Assembly: GCF_964030895.1 (NCBI RefSeq)
Contig: NZ_OZ034986.1
Span: 620,001-684,000 of the forward strand
Origin: Spiroplasma endosymbiont of Nebria brevicollis
GTDB lineage: Bacteria > Bacillota_I > Bacilli_A > Mycoplasmatales > VBWQ01
Direction: 5' to 3'
Length of the DNA: 64,000 bases
The position numbers were made by a program, and so were the translations under genes. Below are positions 20,731 through 32,322 of this stretch, in pieces; positions within the stretch are counted from its first letter, which is position 1; each line of letters starts with the position of its first letter. The notes beneath the pieces were generated by a model, which was not told the origin of the DNA, searched no databases, and worked only from the letters and a program-made list of their open reading frames with translations.

Positions 20731-22563
20731 ATGGCAAAAAAACGAGTAACTCAACAAACACAAAATATTAACCAACAATTAAAACAAAAAACATCACGAA
20801 TTAACGAAAAAGGGACATTCTTATTTAGTGAACCACTAACAATATCAGAATTTGCCAAAAGTTTAAACCGTCCAGTAACCGACATTATCCGCTACTTCAT
20901 GAAAAAAGGTCAACTATTTAATCAAAATAAAGTATTGGACAAAGACAGCATGGCTGAAATTTGTTTAGAGTGAGGATTTGACTTTGAAGAAACCAAAGTC
21001 ATTACTTATGAAAACCTATTAGAAAATATTGAATTAGATAATGACCCAAAAAAATTAATAGAACGCCCACCAGTAGTAACGATTATGGGGCACGTTGACC
21101 ACGGTAAAACAACACTACTAGATACCATTCGTAATTCTAAAATTACCCATAAAGAACACGGTGGTATTACCCAACACATTGGTGCTTATCAAGTAAAAAC
21201 TGCAACTAATAAACTAATTACGTTTATTGACACACCAGGTCATGAAGCATTTACGGAAATGCGCTCTCGTGGTTCTAAAATTACAGATATTGTCATCTTA
21301 GTAGTAGCAGCCGATGATGGTGTTATGCCCCAAACCCGCGAAGCTATTGACCATGCCAAAGTAGCTGGCGTTTCCATTATTGTTTTTGTTAACAAAATGG
21401 ATAAAGCTACCGTTAACACTGACCGCATTATGAATGAACTATCAGTATGTGGATTAACTAGTGAAGAGTGAGGTGGTGATACGATCTTTGTTTACGGTAG
21501 TGCCTTAAAGCATCAAGGTATTGATGACTTGTTAGAAGCGATCCTAGTAGTTGCAGAACTTAAAGAATTAAAAGCTAACCCAAATCGGATTGCTAATGGG
21601 ACAGTTATTGAGTCACACCATGATAAAAATGTTGGTTCAATTTGTACATTATTAGTACAAGGTGGAACATTAAAAGTAACTGACATTGTCGTGGCAGGTA
21701 GTGTTAAAGGAAAAATTAAACGATTAATCAATGATTTAGGAAAAGAAATTACTAAAGCAGGTCCAGCAATGCCTGTCCAAGTATTAGGTTTTGAAACTGC
21801 ACCTAGTCCTGGCGAATCATTTATTGTTTTTAATGATGATAAAACAGCACGAAGAGTTGCGCTTGCACGAAAAACACAAGAAACAAATACATCACATAAA
21901 AATCGTCAAATTACTTTAGGCAATTTAGTACAAGATGCATCTAATGGCGAGTTAAAACAAATTAATGTCATTCTCCGTGCTGACACGCAAGGTTCAGTCC
22001 AAGCGATCGTGCAAGCCGTACAAAAAATTAATGTTAATGATATTACTGTTAAATTTATTCGTGCCACTGTTGGCGGAATCAGTGAGTCTGACATTAAACT
22101 AGCACAAACTTCAAATAGTATTGTTTATGGTTTCAATGTTCGTCCTAATAATGTTGTTCGCACTGCAGCAGAAAACGTTGGTGTTGAAATTAGGTTACAT
22201 AACATTATTTACAAAGTAACAGAAGAACTACAATTAGCAGCTAAAGGGTTATTAGAACCAACATTTGAAAATAAAGTTCTTGGCCAAGCACGAGTCATCC
22301 AAACCTTTCACTTCTCAAAAGTAGGAACAATTGCTGGTTGTGTTGTTATTGATGGATTAATTAAACGTAATAGTAAAGTTCATATTATTCGTGATGATGT
22401 TGTTATTTACACTGGTGACATTAGTACTTTAAAACATGAAAAAAATGATTTAAAAGAATCAAAAAAAGAAACGCAATGTGGAATTACTATTAAAAACTAT
22501 AATGACTTAAAAGAAAATGATATTATTGAATCATTCTTAGTTGAGGAAGTATTGGAGAAATAA
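20731..22563 (+). CDS. infB: translation initiation factor IF-2
   Basis: The 610-aa GTPase places initiator tRNA on the small ribosomal subunit. It has a short N-terminal region with an IF2_N domain, then the G domain: GHVDHGKTT (G1, near 120), DTPGHEAF (G3), NKMD (G4), followed by the beta-barrel and C-terminal tRNA-binding domains. There are three possible ATGs (20713, 20725, 20731); 20731 (MAKKRVTQQ) is chosen for its spacing from AAAGGCGAG. Two TGA codons are Trp. Confidence 0.94.
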
Positions 22564-22564
22564 C

Positions 22565-22930
22565 ATGGCCTTATTAAAATTAGAACAGCAAGCAAGTGCT
22601 TTTAAAAAAGCAATAAATATTATTCTTAAAACACAAGCTAACAATATTTTATTCAAAGATATTACTATTACTGATGTTAAAATTACTAAAGATAACAGTT
22701 ATGCTACTGTTTATTGAACTATTTATTTAGATAACATTGATATCAAAGCAGTAAGTGCGGCTTTAGAAAATGCTAAAGGTTTCTGTCGTAGTACCTTAGC
22801 TAAAACTAGTACTAAATATAAAGTACCAATTCTCCGTTTTAAATATGATGAAACTAGTACTAAAGTTAAAAAGATTGATGAAATTCTTTCGAACATTAAA
22901 AAAAATGCAAATAACAATGAAGAACAATAA
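22565..22930 (+). CDS. rbfA: ribosome-binding factor A
   Basis: A 121-aa small KH-fold protein that helps mature the 16S rRNA 5' end. It starts 1 base after the infB stop, probably by translational coupling, with GGAG inside the infB end. DVKITKDNSYATVYWTIY matches the RbfA strand pattern; the C-terminal tail is Lys/Asn-rich. The operon ends at a terminator 30 bases on. Confidence 0.88.
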
Positions 22931-22960
22931 ATAATTTTAATTTTTAAATAACTCACATGA

Positions 22961-22998
22961 TTTCCCTTATTTTCATAGTAACAGTAAGGGAAATTTTT
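22961..22998 (+). terminator. terminator of the nusA operon
   Basis: TTTCCCTTA / TAAGGGAAA with a 15-base loop and a following T run. Confidence 0.7.
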
Positions 22999-23099
22999 AA
23001 TTTTTATTCTTATAATTTTCTTAAAAAAAGTTTATTTGGCAGAGATTCAATTCAATGGTAACTTGCCCTAATAGGTGAAATAGGTATAATTAACACTTA

Positions 23100-23182
23100 T
23101 ATACATATATTATATATAATAATAGTAGAACGTTTCACTAAATAAGTGGTACTTTTAATATTGAGAAAGAGGGGAACAATTT
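23100..23182 (+). promoter_or_regulatory. duplicated lipoprotein promoter/leader, copy 2
   Basis: TATATATAATAATAGTAGAA, then the GTTTCACTAAATAAGTGG element and GAAAGAGGGG. It matches the leader of the paralogue at 9929 on the other strand. Confidence 0.5.
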
Positions 23183-24747
23183 ATGAGAAAACTACTATCT
23201 TTACTAACCGTACTAACAGTAACAACCCCAGTTCCATTAAATGTGATGGCCTTGTGGCTGAACTAAAACACCACCAGTAGCAGACGAAACTGACTATTTA
23301 ACCCTAGCCCAAACAGCCAAAGAAAAAATTCAAACTGAATTTGCTAATTTGATTAATGAATGAAAAAATCTACGAAAAGTTGGTGATGTCACAAAAGGTG
23401 ATGCCATTATGACAAAATTAAAAGCCACTGATCAAACAAGAGATGTAAAAATTACTGAAGATAAGTTTCCAGAAACAATTGTTGGTTTCTTGGAAATCTT
23501 AAACCAACAAGTTGGTACTATGAGCAACAACTTAGCAAAAAACTACCCAGAATTAAAACCATTATTCAACGGAATCAATCCCAATGGTATCTTAAAAATA
23601 AATACCACTAAGTTAAATGACTTATTTACCAGCAAAAAATTTACATGAAAGGATAATAATTTTGGTATAGACAATTTTAATGCAAAAGACTCCCCATATT
23701 TTGTAAGTGATTGATATTATCTTACCGCTAATTTAAATTTATATTTCACATGTTTAGGTGAAAATGGCAGAAGCAATACGAGCGATATTAATCAAACATA
23801 CGACATGTACTTTGCCAATCAAGGTTCTGATTTAAGTAAAGTTGTTAAAGATGTTAGCAATAAGGTTGATGAAAGTTTAAAAGATTATTTAGTTCCAATC
23901 ACTGGAGCACAAAAATTTGATTTAGAACAACATGATAAAGATGATAAGTTAAACGATGCTGCCAAGACCACTCTAACTAAGAAGATTACTAATACTCATG
24001 TTACAATAACTGATGTTTCCATACCTTCAATCTGAAGAGAATCAACAATAAGTTTATTCTTCACAAAGTTTACTGTACCTTTAAGTACTACTACTGAATA
24101 CATAACTACGTTGTATAAAGATGAAGAAAATAAAAGGGTCTTATGATTTACAAATGCTTGAAATTATAAAAATTTAATTCTAGATAATGATTTAGATAAA
24201 GTTACCTTATTTGGAAATATTACGTTAACTAATTGAAAATATGATGATTTAAGGTTAATGTCAAAAGCACTTCCTTTTGCTGTCATTGAAAATGAAACAA
24301 GAGCTATTAAACTAGCTGATATATTACAAAAATTCATTAGTATTGTTTCAGACAAAGGAATATTAATGAACAAGTTTTGAGCAACAAACAATCCAGATAC
24401 AATAAATTTGAAAATGAATAGAAGTGATTTTGATAATTATAAGACTACTAATAAAACTTTTGGTGATACTATTGATTATTTACATTCAAACATGAAAAGA
24501 CTAGCATTAGATAGACAGAAAAGTTGTAAACAACCATGATTATTTTAACTTATCAAAATTTTTAGTTAGTAAAAAACTTGACCAAAATGTTTTAAATGAA
24601 CATATTACTAATAATAAATTTCAAATTAGTAATATAGTTTCTAGTCTAGGTATTTTAAATATTAATGGTATCAGTGGTCTTATAAAATTACCAGAAGGAT
24701 ATACTTATAGTGTTGAACAAGATGGAACAGATGATGTTTGATCATAA
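23183..24747 (+). pseudogene. lipoprotein, frameshifted (paralogue of 8996-9929)
   Basis: The signal peptide (MRKLLSLLTVLTVTTP) is followed by a break: an extra T in GCCTTGTGG puts the frame out just at the lipobox. Without it the sequence reads VMACGW, as in the paralogue. The mature part then runs open for about 440 codons and shifts again near 24525 (GACAGAAAAG) before the real end at 24747. ATDQTRDVKITEDKF and long Asn/Lys segments are visible, but no known domain. About 510 residues if repaired. A defect exactly at the lipidation site would abolish membrane anchoring. Confidence 0.65.
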
Positions 24748-24816
24748 ACTTAAGGTTTAATTTACCATTTTCTTGAACAAATAAAAAGTTATAGTAGACT
24801 TGGTATTTTATAAAAA

Positions 24817-24847
24817 TTAGAACGTTAAAAAATGTTCTAATTTTTTT
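24817..24847 (+). terminator. terminator after lipoprotein
   Basis: ATTAGAAC / GTTCTAAT with a 9-base loop and a run of seven T's. Confidence 0.8.
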
Positions 24848-24989
24848 CTCAATTATAAATACCTGCAATTAAATGAAAACTTGCTTTAGAATCTAAAAGT
24901 AACTTATAATCATGAGTACTTCCCATTCCAAATGAGATTGATATTATTTTCTTAGTTATTGTATTCACAATTATTTGTGTTTTTGAACT

Positions 24990-25170
24990 TGTCAAGTAAA
25001 GTGGACAATAAAAAGAACCTTATATAATTATTATTATAAATGTTACATTAAATATAATTTCATAGGAATAAACTTAATATTTGTTTGGGGATGAGATAAT
25101 CGATATTCGATTGGACTCATTTCTTTTAATTTTATTATTACTATTTTATGCAATCTAAGATATTTATAAT
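24990..25170 (-). mobile_element. IS3/IS150-type insertion sequence, 3' remnant
   Basis: On the minus strand about 40 codons end the transposase with LKEMSPIEYRLS, the conserved C terminus of IS150-type (IS3 family) integrases, stopping at 25043. Beyond it lies the likely right end, TGTCCACTTTACTTGACA (24990-25007 region), with the TG...CA ends of the family. The 5' part is absent and the residues upstream of KLKEM are degraded. The rest of 24848-25295 holds no other gene. Confidence 0.6.
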
Positions 25171-25304
25171 TCAAATAACATTACCCATAAATTTAAAAGT
25201 CTAAAATTATTAAGAACATTTAAAAAATTACTAGTATAATAAAAAAAGGAATTATCAATAAAATAAGGGAACTATTCAGTAGCACATAGAAAGTAATGCT
25301 ACCA

Positions 25305-26423
25305 ATGGCACAAAAAATTTATTCAACACCCAGCAGTGATGATCTTTATGCTGTTCCCCACTTTTTAAATCATCAACAATGTTGAATGGTTTGACCAGAA
25401 CGAACAGATAATTGAAGACTAGGGGCAAAACCTGCCCAACAAAAAATTACAGCAATTGCCAATATGTTGGTTAAACAAGAAGCAGTTACCATGTTAGTAA
25501 GTAAAACTAAATTTATTAACGCCCGTAAGCAATTAGATGAAAAAATAAGACTTATTGAAATGAGCACTAATGATTGTTTCATCCGTGATTACGGTCCCAT
25601 ATTTTTACAAAATAAAGCAACACAAACCATTAGAGGTCTAACATTTAATTTTAATTCATGGGGTGGCCTTAATAGTGGGATTTATTATCCTTGACATGAT
25701 GATGAAATGGCTGCTTATAAAATCTTTGAAATAGAAAATATTGATTATTACCACCTACCGATTGTTTTAGAACCAAGCATGGTAATGATTGATAATGACC
25801 AATCATGTTTTTCTAGTTACGAAGGTATTATGTCTGAAGACCGTAATCCTAGTTTAACTGTCGAACAGGCTGAAAACTATTTAAAAAATTATTTAAATGT
25901 TATTATCATTATTTGAATTCCTCATGGTTTACCGTTTGATGAAACTAAAGGTCGTTTAGAAAATCTAATGTATGTTGTTGACAATAAAACCATTTTAGTA
26001 AGTTGAACCAATAATACCGAAGATGATCGCTATCAAGCAGTGAAAGCTGCTTATGATATTTTATTACGAGCTACTAATTCTCACGGTAAACGTTATAATG
26101 TAATTAAAGTTTCTTTACCACCCATTGACGTGCGCAATGAAGAAGATATTAAACTAATTGATTATAATATTTATCATCAAGTAGTACTTCCCAATCAAAA
26201 ACTAGTAACTAGTTATGTTAATTTATACATTAGTAATAAAATCGTTTTAATTCCTAGTTTTAATCATAAAGAAACTCAAGAAAAAGTATTAGATATTATG
26301 TCAATAATTTTTAATGATAAGCAAATCATGCTCATTGATGTTCGCGAACTACTTTTAGGGAAAAGTGGATTAAATAGTTTCATATGTTATCAACCAGAAT
26401 TACTAGAAAAAAAGAACCCATAA
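25305..26423 (+). CDS. agmatine/peptidylarginine deiminase family protein with drifted active site
   Basis: A 372-aa protein clearly related to AguA along its whole length: WMVWPERTDNWR, CFIRDYGP, FNSWGG, SYVNLYISN and VRELLLGKSG. Three catalytic regions differ: the usual EGGSIH is LEPSMV, the GHxDN motif with its catalytic His is KGRLEN, and the final GGNIHC is GLNSFIC with the Cys displaced by two or three residues. Activity on agmatine is therefore doubtful. It may have a new role or be decaying without stops. Starts at 25296 or 25305 are possible; neither has a strong SD. Many Trp codons are TGA. Confidence 0.8.
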
Positions 26424-26555
26424 GATTTGAATACCTAGTTTAATAAACTTATAATCAGCGTTTATTAACTTTCATAGATTTATTCCGTAACTAAAATACT
26501 TAAATATCAATAAAAATTAATTAATTTTAATCCATGTTATTTATTTTCTTCTAAA
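26424..26555. other. junction between chromosome and prophage copy A
   Basis: No gene. The direct repeat ATGTATCCTTG occurs at 26558-26568 and 26574-26584, just inside the end of the next gene; phage sequence begins somewhere between here and 26646. Confidence 0.35.
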
Positions 26556-27482
26556 TTATGTATCCTTGATTATATGTATCCTTGCAATCAAATTAAATCT
26601 TAAACCAAATCATTTTAACTTACCACGAACTCCAACAAATGATTTTCAAAGATAACTAAAAGCATGAAATTTATCTAATATATAATAACCACCTAATAAT
26701 TTAGCCATTGCTCTTATTGATAATGCACCATCACCTGCAATTATTAAATTAAGATTTTGAGATTCTAAATCTTTTAAACTATTTATTTTAATATCATAAT
26801 TATTATTAATAGTTTCAAAAACAAAATTATATACTTTATCTTGTGACATATTATCATCATTTTTATATAATAAAAATGCTGTTGTTTTATTTAATAATTT
26901 ATTTCTATTTTTACTAATATTAATTTTATGAGTATAAAGATTAAAAATTTTAATACAATGTTTTTCTATTATTCCATAATCATTTCTTAAAAATTCATAA
27001 CAATCATCAATATCAATATGAAGTTTTTGATTATCTAATACTTTAATTTTTTCTTTTAAAGGTTGAATAGTAAATTTACTATTTTTTATTATATTACTAA
27101 TAGTTTGATTTGAAATAGGACAATCGGGTAACATATCTTTAATATCACATTGTCTTTTACCTTTATGTATTTGTTTTAATATAAAATTTAATAAACGATT
27201 AGTACAATTTTTATATTTTAGAATTTTAATAAAATTTTTTACTGGACATATATTTTCATTAGTTTCTAAATTTTTATATATTCTTAATGGAAGATAAGAT
27301 TTTCCAAAAGGATTAATAATTAATTTTTGTCTTCTTTGTATATATTTATATTTATTTTTATCATAAGTTTTAAAATAATTATAATCATAATTTAATAAAT
27401 CTTGTTCATATTCTTTTATTTTTAAATTTGTATATTTAATATCTAAACTATCATAATCATATTCATTATTGATTAAAGTCAT
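26556..27482 (-). CDS. UPF0236/ISLre2-like DDE transposase, C terminus replaced
   Basis: A 308-aa protein of the UPF0236 (Mbov_0401-like) family. It shows KGKRQCDIKDMLPD, HIDIDDCYEFL (first Asp) and LIIAGDGA (second Asp). The intact relative at 53765 goes on to a CAESDVSHL motif with the third acidic residue; here the match ends near residue 279 (FHAFSYL) and an unrelated tail of about 29 residues follows (SFVGVRGKLKWFG...), so the catalytic triad is incomplete. The gene is divergent from the phage HTH gene with a 95-bp shared promoter region. Start at 27482 with GAAAGG upstream. Confidence 0.75.
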
Positions 27483-27577
27483 GATATTAATTCCTTTCTT
27501 AATTATTAATCTAAAATGATTATATATAAGAATAATAGTAAATGTTATAATATACATAAGGATAAAAGGTGAATAAT
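27483..27577. promoter_or_regulatory. divergent promoter region, copy A
   Basis: The 95 bp separate UPF0236 and HTH genes and are nearly the same as 53670-53764 in reverse complement. For the plus strand an extended -10, TGTTATAAT, ends at 27551; SD AAAGG follows. TATATATAA in the centre may serve the other direction. Confidence 0.6.
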
Positions 27578-27961
27578 ATGCCAAAACAAAGAAAAGAATT
27601 AGGTAATTATAAAGAAAAAATACAAGAGTATTTAAGAACAAATAAAGATAATCTTAAAAAATGTACTAAACAAGAATTAAATTATATTTTAAAGGTTGAT
27701 AATAAATACATATTTGATTGCCGAAGAAGACCGACAAAATGACAAAAAGATTTTATTAACGAATATGATAAAGCATGCCTTAAAATAGGCATTGCACGAT
27801 TAAAAAATGTAACTAAAGTTGCACAATATGAATGATTATATTTAAGAACAAATCATAGAGATATGTTTGATGATTTAATAGATAATCAAGATGTAGAAAC
27901 AAATAATAGTAATATAATTATTAATATTACTGAACCAAGAAAAATTGAAAATAATAATTAG
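27578..27961 (+). CDS. phage HTH protein, small-terminase-like
   Basis: A 127-aa basic protein. TKQELNYILKVDNKYIFDCRR looks like a helix-turn-helix, and the layout (HTH, Trp-containing linker, helical region, acidic end) resembles small terminase subunits, though a regulator is possible. The paralogue at 53304-53669 shares the first 10 residues and the last 20 (NIIINITEPRKIEN) but differs in the middle. It leads the capsid operon. TGA is Trp in TKWQK and YEWLY. Confidence 0.55.
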
Positions 27962-28082
27962 AAAATCTATATTTAATATAGATTTTTTCTTTATTTTAAA
28001 GGGTAAAAATGATATAATTATTATGAAACATGGCGTGACTATTTGCCTAATAATAGGAATTATTATTAATAAGGAGTTTAAA

Positions 28083-28607
28083 ATGGAAAATTTTAAATGA
28101 GATGATAAAGTAGATTATTCTAAACCAGAAAATTTACAAATATTAGTTAAAGAACATGAAGAATTTATGGAAAATAAAATCTTAAATCCAAAACTACAAG
28201 AACAACAAACTAAATTAAAAGAATATGAAACTAAAATTAATAGTTATGAAGAGCAACAATTATTTTCTAATATTAAAGATACTAAAAAAGTAAATTTAAT
28301 TAAAAATTTAATGAGTACTGATAATTATAAATCTTTATCTAAACAAGAAGCATTTAATAAAATAAATGAAGATTATAAAGAATTTTTTATTGATAAAATA
28401 TCAGAATCTTTTAAACAAGAAAATAAACCTAATACAAATGATTTTAATCCTAAAACTCTTTTAGATTTACATACAAATAGTATTAATCCAGAAGAATTAG
28501 AAAGAAAATTAAATGAAAAAGCAAAAACTACAGGTATTACTGACCCTAACGAATTAGAAAAACTTGTAAATTTAGCAAGAGGAAATGCACTTAAATCTAT
28601 TAAATAG
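28083..28607 (+). CDS. phage scaffold-like protein, copy A
   Basis: A 174-aa, highly charged, almost wholly helical protein (LQEQQTKLKEYETKI, ELERKLNEKAK) directly before the capsid gene, which is where head scaffolds lie. AAGGAG precedes the ATG at 28083. From about residue 36 it is nearly the same as the copy at 52670-53200; the first 30 residues differ. Confidence 0.65.
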
Positions 28608-28619
28608 AAAGAGGATAAA

Positions 28620-29939
28620 ATGGCAATTCCACAAATACCTAAAGCATTTATTATTGGTGGTAATACACCTACTGAAAATGCTTTTTTAAGTGTACTTGAA
28701 GCACAAGTTCGTGGTGAATTAACTGCTGAAATAAGTACTTTATTTATGAGAAATACTGTTACTGCTGACCAAATAGCAAATATTAGTGGTGTCGCAATGG
28801 CAATATATAGAGCAACAGTTCGTGTATTATGAGGTTCAACATGAGATGAATTTACTGGTACTAAAAGACAAAAAGGAACAGTTAAAACAACAACATTAAT
28901 TATTGATAAAGAATTAAAAATTGATTTTAATATTCCAGAATTTGATATTGAAAGATTTATGACTTCACCAGCAAATGTAGCAACTCAAATTGTTTCAAAT
29001 TGAACAAGTTCATTTATGAGAAATTTAAGAGAAAATTTTGAATTAATATTTTTACAAGGTACCAAAGATTATGCAATTGCTAAATCATTAGTATTACCTT
29101 TAAATTTAAATAATATGACTAAAGAACAAGCATTAAATGCTTATTATATAATTGGAGAAAGAAATAATAAATTAATTAAAAAAGTAGATGATATTACGGT
29201 TGGTATTAATAAAGCAGATTTAACTGGTGCTTGTGGTATTGATAGTAGTTTTAATTTGGCAAAAGCATTTACATTATTAAATTATGGTCAAATTGCTGCA
29301 AATACTTTAGCAACTGGTAAAAGATATACAAATCAAATTATGGGTATGGAATTTTATGAAAGTTTTTATTTAGAACAAGATTTTATTCATGATACAGTTT
29401 CTGGTATGCATTTAGAAAAAGATTATAATTTATTAAATTTATTTGGTGTAGTTTATAACAGATATATGTGAGGTATGCCTATTTCATTTACAAAAGTAAG
29501 AAATAAATTAGATAATGCAACAGATAATATTCGTATTATTGGGAAAGCATTATATGCATTACCAAGTGCAATTAGACCAGATTTAATGTATATTATTCAA
29601 GAAAAAATGCCAACAATTGATGAAATTAAAACAGCAAGAGCAAAAAATTATAAAACAGACCCAACTAATGTTAATGCTACTTATCAATCAACAGATTATG
29701 ATAATATGAATATTTTAGATTTACAAAATATAATTTATTATAAAGATTTAGGAAAAATTACTATTGCTAGTGATAATCCTACTAGTGATGAATTAGATAT
29801 AGCAATAGTAAAAATAGGTAATGTTGGATTTGAACCTAAAAAAGCAACATATACTAATATTACTAATACAAGTGCAACTATGACTGGTGATAATAAAGAA
29901 TATTATGGAACAGTTAAATTAACATTTACTAAGGCTTAA
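28620..29939 (+). CDS. phage major capsid protein, copy A
   Basis: A 439-aa protein starting MAIPQIPKAFII. It follows the scaffold by 12 bases with GAAAGAGG. Size, position after a scaffold, and a C-terminal beta-rich stretch (about 350-439) support a major capsid protein; no HK97 signature was recognised, so this is an inference from context. Four TGA codons are Trp. The copy at 51338-52657 differs by only a few residues, so it is under selection or recently copied. Confidence 0.65.
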
Positions 29940-29942
29940 ATT

Positions 29943-30215
29943 ATGGAATTTATATATAAATATTTTAATGATAAATCACATATTATTATAAATTCCCCAA
30001 AACCAGAAGATTTAAATAGTTCACAAGATATATTAGCAATATTACTTTATGAATTTCCAACATTAAATCCAAATTATATAAGAGTAAGTAATGTACATGA
30101 TAATTTTGCTGTATGTGTTGGAGATAATGTTAATTTAAAAGGTAAAGTATTAATTCAAATTAAAAAATCTACTAAATTATTAAAAGGAGAAAATAAACAT
30201 GCCACAACATGCTGA
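29943..30215 (+). CDS. 90-aa phage head/connector protein, copy A
   Basis: A small acidic-to-basic protein with alternating strands (NFAVCVGDNVNLKGKVLIQIKKS). It starts 3 bases after the capsid stop and overlaps the next gene by 17 bases. Its size and place suggest a head-completion or decoration protein. The copy at 51062-51334 is the same. Confidence 0.55.
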   Translation: MEFIYKYFNDKSHIIINSPKPEDLNSSQDILAILLYEFPTLNPNYIRVSNVHDNFAVCVGDNVNLKGKVLIQIKKSTKLLKGENKHATTC

Positions 30216-32262
30216 AACTATACTATTGAGTAACTATACTTTAATAAAATTAATAAGAACAGGTATAAGTCCAATTTCAGCAATGATTGGAACCAGTGCT
30301 TATTATGGACAATTAATAGGTAATCCAATATTAGGTTCAATTAATAGTTTATTATTTGGTAAAAAATTAGGTTTAGATATATGAAATTTAAATCAAAGAC
30401 CTTCTTCTAAAACTAAATTTATTAATAGTAGTAAAAAAATATTATTAGGTTTAGGAACAATTGGATTAGCAAATTATACTAAGTTTTTAAATACTGTTAT
30501 TACACCAATAGAATCTACTACAACAATTAATCCAATAACAAGTACTATATCTCCTATAACTACTACAAGTACAACATCAACAACTGTTAATCCATTTCCA
30601 GATACTAATTTAATTATTGGTTCACCAACTGTAGATTATTCAAAAATAAGTCAAAAATATATGAGTGCTATATTAAATTTTAATTCAGTAGTATTTAGTA
30701 GTTTAATACAAATGCCTTATGATAGTGTACAATGATTACCTTTTGCTTTAAGTGATATACCATTAATTGGTAAATTATTAAATGTTTTAAGTTTAGGTAT
30801 TCCAATTGGTTTTATTATTAATCAAAATAATCAACAATATAAAAAAATGTTATATTTTAATGGTTTCATGTCAGCATTTTTTACAAATAATTTAGAAAAT
30901 ATTATTGGTAATGGTGGTTTAATTCCATTAAATGCTTTTGCTATTGGTAAATTATTAGGTGCTAATGTTTCTACAACTGCTATGACTATGAAATTAACTG
31001 ATAGAATATCAGTATATCCATGAGACCCTAAAACTGGTCATAAATTAAAAACAAAAGAACAAATAAGTACAGTTGATTTATCACAAAAGAAAAATAATAA
31101 AGTTTATATTTTAGCAGAAGATACTGAATTTTTAGATATAGCAAGTCCATTAACTAACTTAGACACAGAAATGCAATGAAATCCAACAAGTAATGGTGTT
31201 AGTGATGGTTCTAATTATGCTTATATTATTGATACAATTGTAACTCAATCATTACATCAAGGTGAAGAAAGACATACATTTTATAGTGATAATCCATTTA
31301 CTTATCAAGGAGATTATAATGAACTTTCAATAGCACAATTTAGATATAAAAATAAAGGAGCATTAACTAGTAATGCTTTTAATTGAACTACTTTATATAA
31401 ATTAAATCATGATGAATATAAAGAAACTGAAGAAACTACCTTTAGTTATCCTGCAAATATCTTACCACCAAGTCCACAAAATATAGCAAAACAAATAGTT
31501 ATTATTCCAAGTAATCCAACTATAAAAATGGATTTACCATTAGAAAGTGTATTTACTATAAATGGAAGTAAATTAGATTATACACCTTATAATTGAAATA
31601 ATTATGTTTTTCCAAAAATTAAACCATTACAAATTGATTTAGATATTAAATCAAAACTAGATCCAACTTTATTAATTAATACTTTTAATGATTTAAAAAG
31701 ATATTATAAGTCAATTGAATTATATATTAGTTGAGAATATGAAACATATGATTGAATTAAGGGAACTGACCCAAACAATATTATTTTAGATATTAACCAA
31801 ACATTTTCAAATAAGACACAAACTATAACAAAATCATTTGATTTAAAAGATTTAAATTATTATAATGACAATAAAGAATTAATTAAAAAAGATGATAATA
31901 AAATTATTGATAAAATACATGATTTTCTTTATACTGGTTTAGCAACTGTTGGAGTAAAAGTAAATAATACAAATAATTTATATAATTTATTAGATTCTAA
32001 TATTAAAGTAAAAAGAGACCAGTATCATGACTGACAAGGATGAGTAGAAGCATTAGAAATCCCACAAGATAATAGTTCAATGTATTTAGGTTTTAAAAAT
32101 ATAGATAATAATTTAAAATTTAAAATAGAATTATTTCCTATATATTTACAAGGCAACGGACAAGGATATTTCGGTGGAATTGGTAAAGTTAGTAAAGAAA
32201 AAATAATTGCTACACAAAGTATAACATTAACAATTTCAAAAATTATATTAAATTCCAGATAA
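30199..32262 (+). CDS. chimeric phage structural protein
   Basis: A 687-aa protein made of two parts. Residues 1 to about 133 are those of the membrane/structural protein at 50222-51078 (MPQHAETILLSNY, a hydrophobic segment, then a Thr/Pro linker ending TVNPFP). From DTNLIIGSPTVDY on it matches the long structural protein of copies B and C. The two join in frame at CCAGATA (30598-30604), present in both parents. The last 200 residues, after SPQNIAKQ, differ from both other copies. The frame is open throughout with TGA as Trp. Confidence 0.65.
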
Positions 32263-32322
32263 TTATTTTATAAATATGATATATTAATTTTGTATATTTT
32301 TGAAAGGAAATTTTAACTAAAT

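Larger units (their letters stand above)
28188..30526 (+). repeat. 2.3-kb inverted repeat, arm 1 (capsid module)
   Basis: Nearly identical to about 50753-53089 on the opposite strand. It covers most of the scaffold gene, the capsid gene, the 90-aa gene and the start of the next gene. The scattered substitutions (for example GGN/GDN and ANIS/VNIS in the capsid) show it is not an exact assembly copy. Confidence 0.85.

Noticed and set aside
26646-27641. 331-aa UPF0236 frame starting at 27641
   Set aside because: The extra 53 residues come from the divergent promoter and opposite gene; the ATG at 27482 with an SD fits the family and the second copy.
28620-29939. Plectrovirus (SpV1-type) coat gene
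   Set aside because: The product is a 439-aa soluble protein after a scaffold-like gene and the element has terminase and portal genes, which filamentous phages lack.
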